This document shows positions 44,547 to 53,224 of a DNA stretch of 64,000 nucleotides, piece by piece (the stretch's first letter is position 1; each line of letters starts with the position of its first letter). A program made the translations under genes and the position numbers. Origin of the DNA: an uncultured Winogradskyella sp. (GTDB lineage: Bacteria > Bacteroidota > Bacteroidia > Flavobacteriales > Flavobacteriaceae); contig NZ_CANLYI010000001.1 of the NCBI RefSeq assembly GCF_947495255.1, positions 310,001 through 374,000 of the forward strand. Direction: 5' to 3'. The notes beneath the pieces are model-generated. The model did no database searches. It was not told the DNA's origin and saw only the letters and a program-made list of their open reading frames with translations.

Positions 44547-45713
44547 TTATATAACACCACTTTTTTGAATACCCATACTTAAACCCCTTAATTCAGCTAA
44601 GCCTTTTAACCTTCCAATTGCAGAGTAACCTGCATAAGTTGTTTTATTTTTTAAATCCCCTAACATTTGATGTCCGTGATCTGGTCGCATAGGCAACGAA
44701 ATGTTACGTTCTTTTTCAATCTTTAAAACGGCTTTAACAATCTCATACATATCGGAAGAACCTTCTAAATGATGATCTTCATAAAAACTACCATTGGGTT
44801 CACGCCTTACATTTCTTAAATGAAGAAAATGAATTCGGTCTTTAAATTTTTCAATCATTCTAGGTAAATCATTTTTAGGATTTGCACCTAAAGAACCTGT
44901 ACAAAATGTTATTCCGTTAGAAGGACTGTCTATAAAATCAACCAAATCATCTAAATCGCTTTCAGAAGTTATAATGCGTGGTAATCCCATAATGTCAAAA
45001 GGAGGGTCGTCTGGATGAATTGCCATTTTAATTCCTAATTCTTCTGCAAGCGGAATAATTGTATTTAAAAAATAAGACAGATTTGACTTTAAATCCAAAT
45101 GAGATATGTTATCATACTGCGCAATCATCTCTTTAAATTTTGGAATAGTGAGATCGTCAACAGTTCCTGGTAGTCCTTTTAAAATACTATCCTCTAAACC
45201 TTGTTTTTCTTCAGAAGACATATTCAAAAAGCGTTTTTCTGCAGTATCTAAAATAGTATTACTATAGCTTTTTTCTATATCCTTTCGCTTTATTATAAAA
45301 GCTTCAAACGCTGCCATTTCAACTTTATCAAACCGTAATGCTGTACTTCCATCTTCTAATTCCCAGAATAGTTGTGTGCGTGTCCAATCTAACACTGGCA
45401 TGAAATTATAGCATACATTTTTAATTCCGCATTGGGCTATATTTTTTAAACTCTGCTTATAGTTTTCAATACGTTTCAAGTAATCCCCTTGTCTTAGCTT
45501 TATATTTTCATGAATTGGAATACTTTCAATAAATACCCACTCTAAACCGGCTTTTTCAATCTGATTTTTTACCGTTAGGATGTCCTTAATTGACCAAATT
45601 GCTCCATTTGGCACATGGTGCAATGCAGTTACAATACCTGTTGCGCCAGACTGTTTTATATCAGATAAACTTACGGTATCTGAAGGGCCAAACCATCTAA
45701 ATGTTTCTCTCAT
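44547..45713 (-). CDS. uxuA: Mannonate dehydratase
   Basis: 388 residues. The N-terminus MRETFRWFGPSDTVSLSDI and the block ATGIVTALHHVPNGAIW are hallmarks of UxuA. Metal-site segments MAIHPDDPPFDIMGLPRI, CTGSLGAN, LHLRNVRR and MRPDHGHQML follow. The enzyme dehydrates D-mannonate to 2-keto-3-deoxygluconate in the cytoplasm, completing the glucuronate branch. It starts 3 bp after the SDR gene in the same operon. It does not share the pectin operator. Confidence 0.96.
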   Translation of the reverse strand: MRETFRWFGPSDTVSLSDIKQSGATGIVTALHHVPNGAIWSIKDILTVKNQIEKAGLEWVFIESIPIHENIKLRQGDYLKRIENYKQSLKNIAQCGIKNVCYNFMPVLDWTRTQLFWELEDGSTALRFDKVEMAAFEAFIIKRKDIEKSYSNTILDTAEKRFLNMSSEEKQGLEDSILKGLPGTVDDLTIPKFKEMIAQYDNISHLDLKSNLSYFLNTIIPLAEELGIKMAIHPDDPPFDIMGLPRIITSESDLDDLVDFIDSPSNGITFCTGSLGANPKNDLPRMIEKFKDRIHFLHLRNVRREPNGSFYEDHHLEGSSDMYEIVKAVLKIEKERNISLPMRPDHGHQMLGDLKNKTTYAGYSAIGRLKGLAELRGLSMGIQKSGVI

Positions 45714-45716
45714 TTT

Positions 45717-46523
45717 TTAAACTCCGCTAAAAGAACCAAAACCTCCATCAACATGGATTACAGTTCCTGTCATAAATTTAGAAGCGTTACTTGCTAAAAG
45801 ATGTACTGCTCCATTTAATTCCTCAGATTTACCAAAACGTTTCATGGGTGTACTTTTAATAATGGTTTCTCCACGTTGAGTTAAAGAACCATCATCATTA
45901 GTTAATAATTTTCTGTTTTGATCTGCAAGAAAAAATCCGGGTGCGATTGCATTTACTCTTATTTTATCTCCAAATTTTAAAGCCATATCAACAGCCATCC
46001 AACGTGTAAAGTTTTCCATGGCTGCTTTTGATGCAGAATAGCCAACTACTCTAGTTAGAGCTTGTGCAACAGCTACGGAAGATATATTAATTATAGAACC
46101 GTTTTCTTGCGTTGACATATATTCACCAAATACTAAAGATGGTATAACGGTGCCCATTAAATTTAAATCAGTTACTTTTTGAAAATCTTCTATAGAGATA
46201 TCAAATAATGAATCCTCTGGTGCAAGTGTTGCTCCTGGCATATTACCACCTGCGGCATTGATAAGTATATCTATTTTCTGCCATAAATTAAGAACTTGAG
46301 ATTTAACAGAAAGCAAATTTTCCCTATCAAGAACATCTGCCTTTAACCCTATTGCATTAGTAACAGAAAGTTTTTTAGCAAATGCTTTTGCTTTAAATTC
46401 ATCTCTACCCAAAATTACAACTTTAGCACCAGACTCAACAAGATGTTTTGCTATACTAGAGCCTAAAACACCATAGCCGCCAGTTATAATTATAACTTTA
46501 CCTTTTATATTAAAAATATTCAT
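45717..46523 (-). CDS. uxuB: SDR-type D-mannonate oxidoreductase (fructuronate reductase)
   Basis: 268 residues from the ATG at 46523, which begins MNIFNIKGKVIIITGG. An upstream ATG at 46547 adds eight unlikely residues. SDR motifs: TGGYGVLGSS, NAAGG and YSASK. Its pairing with uxuA, 3 bp apart, points to reduction of D-fructuronate to D-mannonate, as with the SDR-type UxuB of Bacillus. This differs from the long-chain family of uxaB in the same window. The function is inferred mainly from the pairing. Confidence 0.85.
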   Translation of the reverse strand: MNIFNIKGKVIIITGGYGVLGSSIAKHLVESGAKVVILGRDEFKAKAFAKKLSVTNAIGLKADVLDRENLLSVKSQVLNLWQKIDILINAAGGNMPGATLAPEDSLFDISIEDFQKVTDLNLMGTVIPSLVFGEYMSTQENGSIINISSVAVAQALTRVVGYSASKAAMENFTRWMAVDMALKFGDKIRVNAIAPGFFLADQNRKLLTNDDGSLTQRGETIIKSTPMKRFGKSEELNGAVHLLASNASKFMTGTVIHVDGGFGSFSGV

Positions 46524-46676
46524 GTTGTAATTTATAAGAAAATTCACAAAACAACAACTTTCTTAAAACGTTATTATTTTATTTAGAATATTCATCAATA
46601 ATATAATTAATTAAAGATTAAAACTAATAAGGCTTCGAATGTAAAAACATCCAAATATTGTTTCAATGTATTAAAC

Positions 46677-46705
46677 AAAAAAGCTAACTCGTTAAAGTTA
46701 GCTTT
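46677..46705 (-). terminator. Terminator of the tRNA-Leu gene
   Basis: On the minus strand AAAGCTAACT pairs with AGTTAGCTTT around a six-base loop and continues into a T run. It lies 10 bp past the 3' end of the tRNA. Confidence 0.8.
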
Positions 46706-46714
46706 CTTATTTTG

Positions 46715-46796
46715 TACAGGCGGAGAGACTCGAACTCTCACACCTCGCGGCACTAGATCCTAAGTCTAGCGTGTCTACCAATTCCACCACGCCTGC
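46715..46796 (-). tRNA. trnL: tRNA-Leu (anticodon UAG)
   Basis: 82 nt on the minus strand. The acceptor arm GCAGGCG pairs with CGCCTGT (the first pair being G-U). The D arm holds TGGTAGAC. The anticodon stem CTAGA/TCTAG encloses the loop CTTAGGA with anticodon TAG. A long variable arm follows, as in leucine tRNAs. The T arm is GAGAGTTCGAGTCTCTC. The CCA end is not encoded. It reads CUN codons, chiefly CUA. Confidence 0.95.
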
Positions 46797-46922
46797 AACT
46801 TTCCAATAATTATTGGGATGCAAATATAAACAATAGTTTGAATATACAAATAAGATTTTTTTAAGAATTACTAATCATTTCTTAAAGTTAGCTTCAGACT
46901 GATTTATTCCTCTATAAATTCA

Positions 46923-46930
46923 TATTTTTG
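46923..46930 (+). promoter_or_regulatory. Possible -7 box of the dipeptidase gene
   Basis: TATTTTTG fits TAnnTTTG and lies 19 bp before the start codon. I see no -33 TTG at a normal distance. Confidence 0.35.
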
Positions 46931-46949
46931 ATTAAAATCAAACATAATT

Positions 46950-48338
46950 ATGCAATCCATAAAATCTTATATCCAAGACAACAAAGATCGCTTTCTAAAC
47001 GAGCTTATCGATCTTTTAAAAATTCCTTCTATTAGTGCAGATTCTGCCTATAAAGGCGATGTTTTAAAAACTGCCGATGCCGTTAAAATTAGTCTAGAAA
47101 AAGCCGGATGTGACCATGTAGAAATTTGCGAAACCGAAGGTTATCCTATTGTATATGGCGAAAAAATAATAGATAAAAATTTACCAACCATTTTAGTTTA
47201 TGGTCATTACGACGTGCAACCACCAGACCCATTAGATTTATGGAATTCGCCTCCTTTTGAACCTGTTATTAAAAAAACAGACTTACATCCTGAAGGTGCT
47301 ATTTTTGCTAGAGGTGCCTGTGATGACAAAGGCCAAATGTACATGCATGTAAAAGCCATGGAATACATGACAACCAATAACGAATTGCCTTGTAATGTAA
47401 AATTTATGATTGAAGGTGAAGAGGAAGTTGGTAGTGTTAATTTAGCAAAATTTGTGGCAGCTAACAGAGAGAAGTTAACGAATGACGTTATCCTTATTTC
47501 AGACACTGGAATGATTGCACAAGATGTGCCATCCATAACAACAGGCTTAAGAGGTTTAAGTTATGTTGAAGTTGAAGTCACTGGACCAAACAGAGATTTA
47601 CATTCAGGTTTATATGGAGGTGCTGTGGCAAATCCAATAAACGTGTTAACAAAGATGATTGCGTCACTTCACGATGAGAACAATCATATTACTATTCCTG
47701 GTTTTTATGATAAGGTTGAAAATCTTTCGAGTGAAGAACGTGCCGAAATGGCTAAAGCTCCATTTTCATTAGAAGCTTATAAAAAATCTTTGGATATTGA
47801 TGCCGTTTATGGAGAAGCTGGTTATTCTACGAACGAACGTAACTCTATACGACCAACACTAGATGTTAACGGTATTTGGGGAGGTTATACAGGCGAAGGC
47901 GCAAAAACAGTAATTGCAAGTCAAGCATTTGCAAAAATATCAATGCGTTTAGTGCCTAACCAAGAATGGGAAGAGATTACAGAATTGTTTAAAACACATT
48001 TCGAAAATATTGCACCAAAAGGAGTTACCGTAAAAGTGACACCTCATCATGGTGGCCAAGGTTATGTAACACCTATTGATAGTTTAGGCTATAAAGCAGC
48101 TTCTAAAGCTTACGAACAAACTTTTGGTAAAACACCAATTCCGCAACGTAGTGGAGGAAGTATTCCTATTGTCTCTCTTTTTGAAAAAGAACTAAATAGT
48201 AAAACAATCTTGATGGGATTTGGTTTAGATAGTGATGCTATTCATTCACCAAATGAACATTTTGGAGTATGGAATTACCTAAAAGGCATTGAAACAATTC
48301 CTTATTTCTATAAATACTTTACCGAATTATCAAAATAA
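46950..48338 (+). CDS. M20-family metallodipeptidase
   Basis: 462 residues, cytoplasmic. Metal-binding motifs of M20/M25/M40 peptidases are complete: VYGHYDVQPPDP, ARGACDDKGQMYMHVKA, IEGEEEVGS with the catalytic Glu, ISDTGM, and a C-terminal His in DAIHSPNEHF. The dimerisation (lid) domain with RDLHSGLYGG lies near residue 215. It resembles the carnosinase-like dipeptidases common in Bacteroidota and should hydrolyse di- and tripeptides with two zinc ions. It is a single gene with its own terminator and no functional link to the pectin locus. Confidence 0.94.
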   Translation: MQSIKSYIQDNKDRFLNELIDLLKIPSISADSAYKGDVLKTADAVKISLEKAGCDHVEICETEGYPIVYGEKIIDKNLPTILVYGHYDVQPPDPLDLWNSPPFEPVIKKTDLHPEGAIFARGACDDKGQMYMHVKAMEYMTTNNELPCNVKFMIEGEEEVGSVNLAKFVAANREKLTNDVILISDTGMIAQDVPSITTGLRGLSYVEVEVTGPNRDLHSGLYGGAVANPINVLTKMIASLHDENNHITIPGFYDKVENLSSEERAEMAKAPFSLEAYKKSLDIDAVYGEAGYSTNERNSIRPTLDVNGIWGGYTGEGAKTVIASQAFAKISMRLVPNQEWEEITELFKTHFENIAPKGVTVKVTPHHGGQGYVTPIDSLGYKAASKAYEQTFGKTPIPQRSGGSIPIVSLFEKELNSKTILMGFGLDSDAIHSPNEHFGVWNYLKGIETIPYFYKYFTELSK

Positions 48339-48373
48339 ATAAGCGACTTAAAAACAGCTTAGTAAAATAACCG

Positions 48374-48409
48374 AAAGCCTTATGATTAATGATAATCATA
48401 AGGCTTTTT
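48374..48409 (+). terminator. Terminator of the dipeptidase gene
   Basis: A perfect 15-bp stem (AAAGCCTTATGATTA with its complement) around ATGA, followed by a T run, 36 bp past the stop. Confidence 0.92.
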
Positions 48410-48468
48410 GTGGTTTCTAAAATGTACACTTAATTATTCTTTTTATAATTTGAATGGCAGTAATCTTT

Positions 48469-48514
48469 ACTCTACATTTGTAGAATTAAAATATATACTC
48501 TACATTTGTAGAGT
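48469..48514 (+). promoter_or_regulatory. BlaI-type double operator forming the -33 and -7 boxes
   Basis: Two copies of an 18-bp palindrome lie 28 bp apart. Site 2 (48497-48514) is perfect, ACTCTACA-TT-TGTAGAGT. Site 1 (48469-48486) differs by one base. The shared core TACAxxTGTA is the BlaI/MecI operator core. The TTTG of site 1 (48477-48480) and the TACATTTG of site 2 (48501-48508) stand 20 bp apart and match the Bacteroidota -33 and -7 promoter elements. The blaI-like gene starts 26 bp after the -7 box. This predicts tight autorepression. Confidence 0.85.
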
Positions 48515-48534
48515 TAATTCTAAAGACGTAGAGC

Positions 48535-48900
48535 ATGCAACTATCAAAAACCGAAGAACAACTAATGCAACATCTCTGGAAGCTCGATAAAGCTTTTATG
48601 AAAGATTTATTAGAGGTCTATCCAGAACCAAAACCAGCAACCACAACTATCGCAACACTTCTTAAGCGCATGATTGGCAAAGGCTTTGTAGATTATAAAA
48701 CCTTTGGAAAATCTAGAGAGTATTTTCCTTTAGTAAAAAAAGAAGACTATTTCTCTAAGCATGTTAACGGCCTTATTAAAACATTCTTTAATGATAGCGC
48801 TTCTCAGTTTGCTTCCTTTTTTACACGTAAAACAGACTTAACTAAAGAAGAGTTAGAGGCTTTAAAGAAAATTATTGATACAGAAATTCAAAACAAATAA
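48535..48900 (+). CDS. BlaI/MecI/CopY-family transcriptional repressor
   Basis: 121 residues, the family length. The winged helix begins LSKTEEQLMQHLWKLDKAFM and continues with PATTTIATLLKRMIGKGFVDY, the usual recognition and wing segments. The C-terminal half is the dimerisation region. It represses its own promoter through the two palindromes just upstream and pairs with the M56 membrane protease encoded 2 bp downstream, which would cleave it on a signal. The start at 48535 is fixed by family length. A longer frame beginning at 48408 is different and not real. Confidence 0.92.
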   Translation: MQLSKTEEQLMQHLWKLDKAFMKDLLEVYPEPKPATTTIATLLKRMIGKGFVDYKTFGKSREYFPLVKKEDYFSKHVNGLIKTFFNDSASQFASFFTRKTDLTKEELEALKKIIDTEIQNK

Positions 48901-48902
48901 TT

Positions 48903-51854
48903 ATGGAAACGTATCTATTAAAATTTTCGGCATGCTTAGCCGTATTTTGGTTAGTATATGTTCTGTTTTTAGAACGCCAAACCATGCATCAATTTAAGCG
49001 TTTTTATTTGTTAGCAGCATTAATTCTGTCATTAGCCATTCCTAACTTCACCATAACAGAATATGTAGAACCTGTAATTACAAATAATGACATCGCTCCT
49101 GCTTTTTTACCTACAGCGTTCCCAGAAATTATTCCTATTGAAGAACCTTCTTTCTTTACTCTAAAAAACACATTATGGTTTATTTATGGATTTGTGGCTT
49201 TGCTACTTGCAATGCGTTTTGTCATAAACCTTATAAAAATGCAACAACGAATTTCTAAAAATGAAAACATACATCAACGCTCTTTTATCTATGTTTTGTT
49301 GCATGAAAATATAATTCCACATTCCTATTTCAAATACATCTTTTTTAATAAAACAAGATACGAATCTAATAACATTCCAAAAGAAGTAATGCTTCACGAA
49401 GAAACACACGCGAAGCAATTACATAGTTTAGACATTATTATTCTAGAGTTACTTCAAATTATATTTTGGTTTCATCCTTTAATCTACATTCTAAAACATC
49501 ATGTAAAACTTAATCACGAATTTTTAGCAGACCAAGCCGTTTTACAACAAGGTTCAGATGCTAAAGTTTATCAAAATATTTTATTACAATTTTCATCAAA
49601 CACTCAAAATCAGCAATTATCGAGTGCCATCAATTATTCATCAATCAAAAAACGATTTACAGTTATGAAAACACAAACATCAAAAACCAGAATTTGGCTA
49701 AGTACTTTAATTCTATTGCCTATTATGGCATTGTTATTTTATAGTTTTGCAGAAAGAGAATATGTTGGGAAATCAGCAAATGAAAAAAGTTCCTTTTTAG
49801 TAACCGTAGAAAAAAAAGGAAATTTATTAGAACTTAGATGCAAAAACGGGTGTAAATGGAGTCATTTAATACTTCAACCAAATTCAGAACCTTATATCAT
49901 TAATGATTACGGCTTTTCTAATGTTAAAACTCTAGAAACAGACAAGTTTACATTCTCAATTAAACCAAGTGAATCTGGTGTAGACCTTAATGGGATTAAA
50001 GGCACAACATGGATTGATTTAAGTTTTTCTTTACCAGAAAACCAAAAACAAGCCGTCAATCAATTGGGTATGACAAGTACAATACCTAACCATGAAGAAG
50101 GTGAAACTGAAAAAATAATAACCATGAAGGCTATTAATAATACACTCTTCATTGGCGAAAAAAAATCTAGTATTAATACTTACGTAAAAGACTTGAATGA
50201 AATTACTAAAAACTGGTCACAAGAGGATTTTGAACGAATTATATTTGACTTAAATACGGAAAATTGCTCAAAACCTTTTTTAGATAATTTAAACGAACTA
50301 CATAAAAAAACAGACTATTTTTTAATTACTGTACTAGGAATATCACCAAATGATGAAATAACTAGTAACAAAACTATTTTAGAACAAGACGAACCAATCA
50401 TGGTAATCCTCATCAATAGAAATGGTGAACTATTAGTAGATGATGAAGCAGGTACTCTTAAAACCCTTGAAACAAAACTAAAAGTACTAGCAAAATCTTA
50501 TGACAGTTCTAATGGCGTATTGCTAAGATACGACCCAACTCATGCTTCTGAGAAAGCCTTAAAAGAAGTAAAAAGCTTAATTAGAAAGTATGACTTTAAT
50601 GTAACACAAGAAGATGCATCTCCTCAATTACCTATTATGACAGTTCTAATAAATAGAAAAGGACAACTTTTAGTAGATGACAAATTAGGCTCTTTAAAAA
50701 GTATAGAAACAAAACTAAAAACCTTAGCGAAATCATTTGACAATTCTAAAGCCGTTTTTGTAAAATATGACCCAACTGATGCTTCGGAGAAAGCATTAAA
50801 AGAAGTAAGAACTTTAATTAGAGCGTATAATTTTAAAGTGATACAAGTAGACGCTTCATATGATTCAATTATTCCACCTGCTCCTCCTGCTCCACCAAAA
50901 CCAATTAAATCCTCTGATAAAGGTGGACCAAATTTAGGGAATTCTGATTATCAAAAATCAGGTCCAATCAAAATTAATGGTGTTACTTATTATTACATTC
51001 AAAATAATGGAAAAACCACCTACTATGATAATTATGGAAGCGTTGCAGATATTAATAAAATTCCACCACCACCACCTGTACCCATAAACGCTACTGCAAA
51101 GCAAAAGGCAGAAATGCAAAAAGCACAAGACGCATACAACAAAGCACAAAACGCAAATGGAGCAACAAACAAAGACCAAGTAACAGGTTTTACCGAGATA
51201 AATGGAGAAAAATTATATTATGTTTCAAAAGATAGAGAAACTACATATTTTAACCGTTATGGTAAAGTTGTAAAAATGGATAATTTGCCACCTCCTCCTC
51301 CTACACTTCCATCATCTCCAAAAAACCCATCATTCTTAGAATATATGGAAGACATGGAAAAACAAGGTGCAACCTTTTATTTAGATAATAAAAAAATCTC
51401 AGCAAAAAAAGCCAAGTCTATTGCTAAAAGCAATAAAGGGAAAAGTACTGAGATGATGACTAAATTAGATGACAACGGTAAGTATATCGTAAAATTATCT
51501 AGTCCTAAAGAAAATACTCAACCAATTATTAATGGTAAAGTAGGTAAAGATATAGCTACTAAAAAAGAAAGCATTTTCCCGATTGTTAACAGTAAAACAA
51601 TCAAATCAGGAAAGACATCTATGACAAGGGATGAATTTAAAAATATAAAACTAGAGACAAAAAACGGAAAGGTTACTGAGTTTAAATTAAAAATCCCGTT
51701 TAAACCTACTCAACTTATTAAAAGTAATAACATAGATGCTTTAGCTATATCAAACTTAAAGAATACAAAAGCAGATTCTGAACTTGTGATTTTTGCTATT
51801 AAAGATGGTTCGGATATTAAAATTGAACCTTTGGTTATTACTATCACTGATTAA
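48903..51854 (+). CDS. M56/BlaR1-like membrane metallopeptidase with ExbD-like repeats and proline-rich tail
   Basis: 983 residues, far longer than typical BlaR1 proteins. Residues 1-285 hold four membrane helices and the M56 zinc site: HEETH at 165-169 and the downstream HEFLADQAVLQ. From about 290 the protein is extracytoplasmic. Two tandem ~77-residue repeats (about 499-575 and 578-655) resemble the periplasmic fold of ExbD/TolR: INRNGELLVDD and INRKGQLLVDD, each ending in a conserved EKALKEVxxLIRxY stretch. They are followed by proline runs (IPPAPPAPPKP, PPPPPVP) and two copies of a tyrosine-rich motif (YYYIQNNGKTTYYDNYG; YYVSKDRETTYFNRYG). It should sense an envelope signal and cleave the BlaI-like repressor. 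It carries no penicillin-binding domain, so the signal is unknown. Confidence 0.88.
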   Translation: METYLLKFSACLAVFWLVYVLFLERQTMHQFKRFYLLAALILSLAIPNFTITEYVEPVITNNDIAPAFLPTAFPEIIPIEEPSFFTLKNTLWFIYGFVALLLAMRFVINLIKMQQRISKNENIHQRSFIYVLLHENIIPHSYFKYIFFNKTRYESNNIPKEVMLHEETHAKQLHSLDIIILELLQIIFWFHPLIYILKHHVKLNHEFLADQAVLQQGSDAKVYQNILLQFSSNTQNQQLSSAINYSSIKKRFTVMKTQTSKTRIWLSTLILLPIMALLFYSFAEREYVGKSANEKSSFLVTVEKKGNLLELRCKNGCKWSHLILQPNSEPYIINDYGFSNVKTLETDKFTFSIKPSESGVDLNGIKGTTWIDLSFSLPENQKQAVNQLGMTSTIPNHEEGETEKIITMKAINNTLFIGEKKSSINTYVKDLNEITKNWSQEDFERIIFDLNTENCSKPFLDNLNELHKKTDYFLITVLGISPNDEITSNKTILEQDEPIMVILINRNGELLVDDEAGTLKTLETKLKVLAKSYDSSNGVLLRYDPTHASEKALKEVKSLIRKYDFNVTQEDASPQLPIMTVLINRKGQLLVDDKLGSLKSIETKLKTLAKSFDNSKAVFVKYDPTDASEKALKEVRTLIRAYNFKVIQVDASYDSIIPPAPPAPPKPIKSSDKGGPNLGNSDYQKSGPIKINGVTYYYIQNNGKTTYYDNYGSVADINKIPPPPPVPINATAKQKAEMQKAQDAYNKAQNANGATNKDQVTGFTEINGEKLYYVSKDRETTYFNRYGKVVKMDNLPPPPPTLPSSPKNPSFLEYMEDMEKQGATFYLDNKKISAKKAKSIAKSNKGKSTEMMTKLDDNGKYIVKLSSPKENTQPIINGKVGKDIATKKESIFPIVNSKTIKSGKTSMTRDEFKNIKLETKNGKVTEFKLKIPFKPTQLIKSNNIDALAISNLKNTKADSELVIFAIKDGSDIKIEPLVITITD

Positions 51855-51880
51855 ATATTAATATCAAATTACAATTATTT

Positions 51881-51922
51881 AAGACCTCAAATTTTTTAAA
51901 AAGCTTTGAGGTCTTTCATTTT
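51881..51922 (+). terminator. Terminator of the BlaI/M56 operon
   Basis: AAGACCTCAAA (51881-51891) pairs with TTTGAGGTCTT (51905-51915), then T-rich sequence. It lies 26 bp after the stop. Confidence 0.85.
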
Positions 51923-52013
51923 TTATACAAAAGTGTAACAAAACCTAACATTTAGCGTTCTTATAAGTAATCAATCAACCCGATTATTCAGGTCGATCAA
52001 AATCGAACGCTTT

Positions 52014-53114
52014 ATGTTAAAACAATTTTTCATCCTCTGCTCTGGAGCAGATACGGATATTTTAAACGACTGTTCCATAGGAGAACAAAACAAATATGCT
52101 GGTATTGGTGCCACTGTTTTCTTCACAGCTGTTATGGCAACCATTGCAGCGAGTTATGCACTTTACACTGTTTTTGATAATTTATATTCTTCTATATTCT
52201 TCGGATTAATTTGGGGTTTACTTATCTTTAATCTCGACCGTTACATTGTATCTACAATAAAAAAAAGAGACAATATTATTGATGAAATCCTTCAAGCTAC
52301 ACCAAGGATTTTCTTAGCTGTGATAATTGCAATTGTCATTTCAAAACCATTAGAATTAAAGATTTTTGAAAAAGAAATTAATCAAGTTTTATTAGAGCAA
52401 AAGAACGATTTAACCTTGGCAAATCAGAACCAGATTGCAGAACAATTCAACCCTAAAATTACAGAATTAGAAGGTCAAATTTTAGGTTTACAATCTCAAA
52501 TTGACAGAAAAGAAATTGAAGTTAATGCTTTATACGATACTTACATTTCGGAAGCTGAAGGCACTGCTGGTTCGAAACTTTTAGGAAAAGGACCCGTTTA
52601 CAAAGAAAAACGAGATAAGCACGATACTGGTTTAGCAGATTTACAACAATTAAAAACAGAGAATAAAGCTAAAATTACAGCCATAGAAACTGAGATAGCA
52701 AACCTACAAACCGATTATACCAATAACGTAGCAACATCACAACCGGTTATTGATAATTTTGATGGTTTAATGGCAAGGATTACAGCCTTAGGTGAATTAC
52801 CTTGGTTACCATCATTCTTTATTTTTCTGCTGTTTTTAGCTATTGAAACGTCGCCAATAATTGCTAAGCTTTTAGCTTCTAAAGGTGAATTTGATTTTAA
52901 ACTACAAGATCAAGAAACGACGATTCAAACTTGGACCATGCAAAAGGTTGCAGAGCGTAAACTTCTCTTAAAGACGGATAATGATATTAATAACAAAGTC
53001 TATACTGAAATTGCAGATGAAGAGGAAGTAATGAACTACAAACGCAAAAAAGCGAGAGAGTTAATGCAACATCAGGCAGATGCTTTTTTTGAGAAACAAA
53101 AGAGTGCTCTATAA
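52014..53114 (+). CDS. DUF4407-family membrane protein with coiled coil
   Basis: 366 residues. Three hydrophobic segments lie near residues 28-48, 60-78 and 95-113, followed by a long predicted coiled coil (about 130-250; LEGQILGLQSQIDRKEIEV and similar). A last membrane segment is near 262-285 (LPSFFIFLLFLAIETSPIIAKL). The N-terminal block FILCSGADTDIL and the LIFNLDRYIVSTIKK motif are typical of DUF4407. No function is established that I know of. It stands alone, and an inverted repeat AGCGTTC/GAACGCT flanks its leader. Confidence 0.85.
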   Translation: MLKQFFILCSGADTDILNDCSIGEQNKYAGIGATVFFTAVMATIAASYALYTVFDNLYSSIFFGLIWGLLIFNLDRYIVSTIKKRDNIIDEILQATPRIFLAVIIAIVISKPLELKIFEKEINQVLLEQKNDLTLANQNQIAEQFNPKITELEGQILGLQSQIDRKEIEVNALYDTYISEAEGTAGSKLLGKGPVYKEKRDKHDTGLADLQQLKTENKAKITAIETEIANLQTDYTNNVATSQPVIDNFDGLMARITALGELPWLPSFFIFLLFLAIETSPIIAKLLASKGEFDFKLQDQETTIQTWTMQKVAERKLLLKTDNDINNKVYTEIADEEEVMNYKRKKARELMQHQADAFFEKQKSAL

Positions 53115-53224
53115 TCTTATTGGCAAAAACATATTTGAGTTTAGATTCTAAAATTTAGATTTTAATACTAAAAAATTATACAAAGTCTCAAAATCATTAC
53201 TTTTAAGAAAAAATCTTAACAGTA

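Noticed and set aside
48408-48590. 60-residue frame ending inside the blaI-like gene
   Set aside because: It spans the dipeptidase terminator tail and the double operator and lies out of frame with the repressor.
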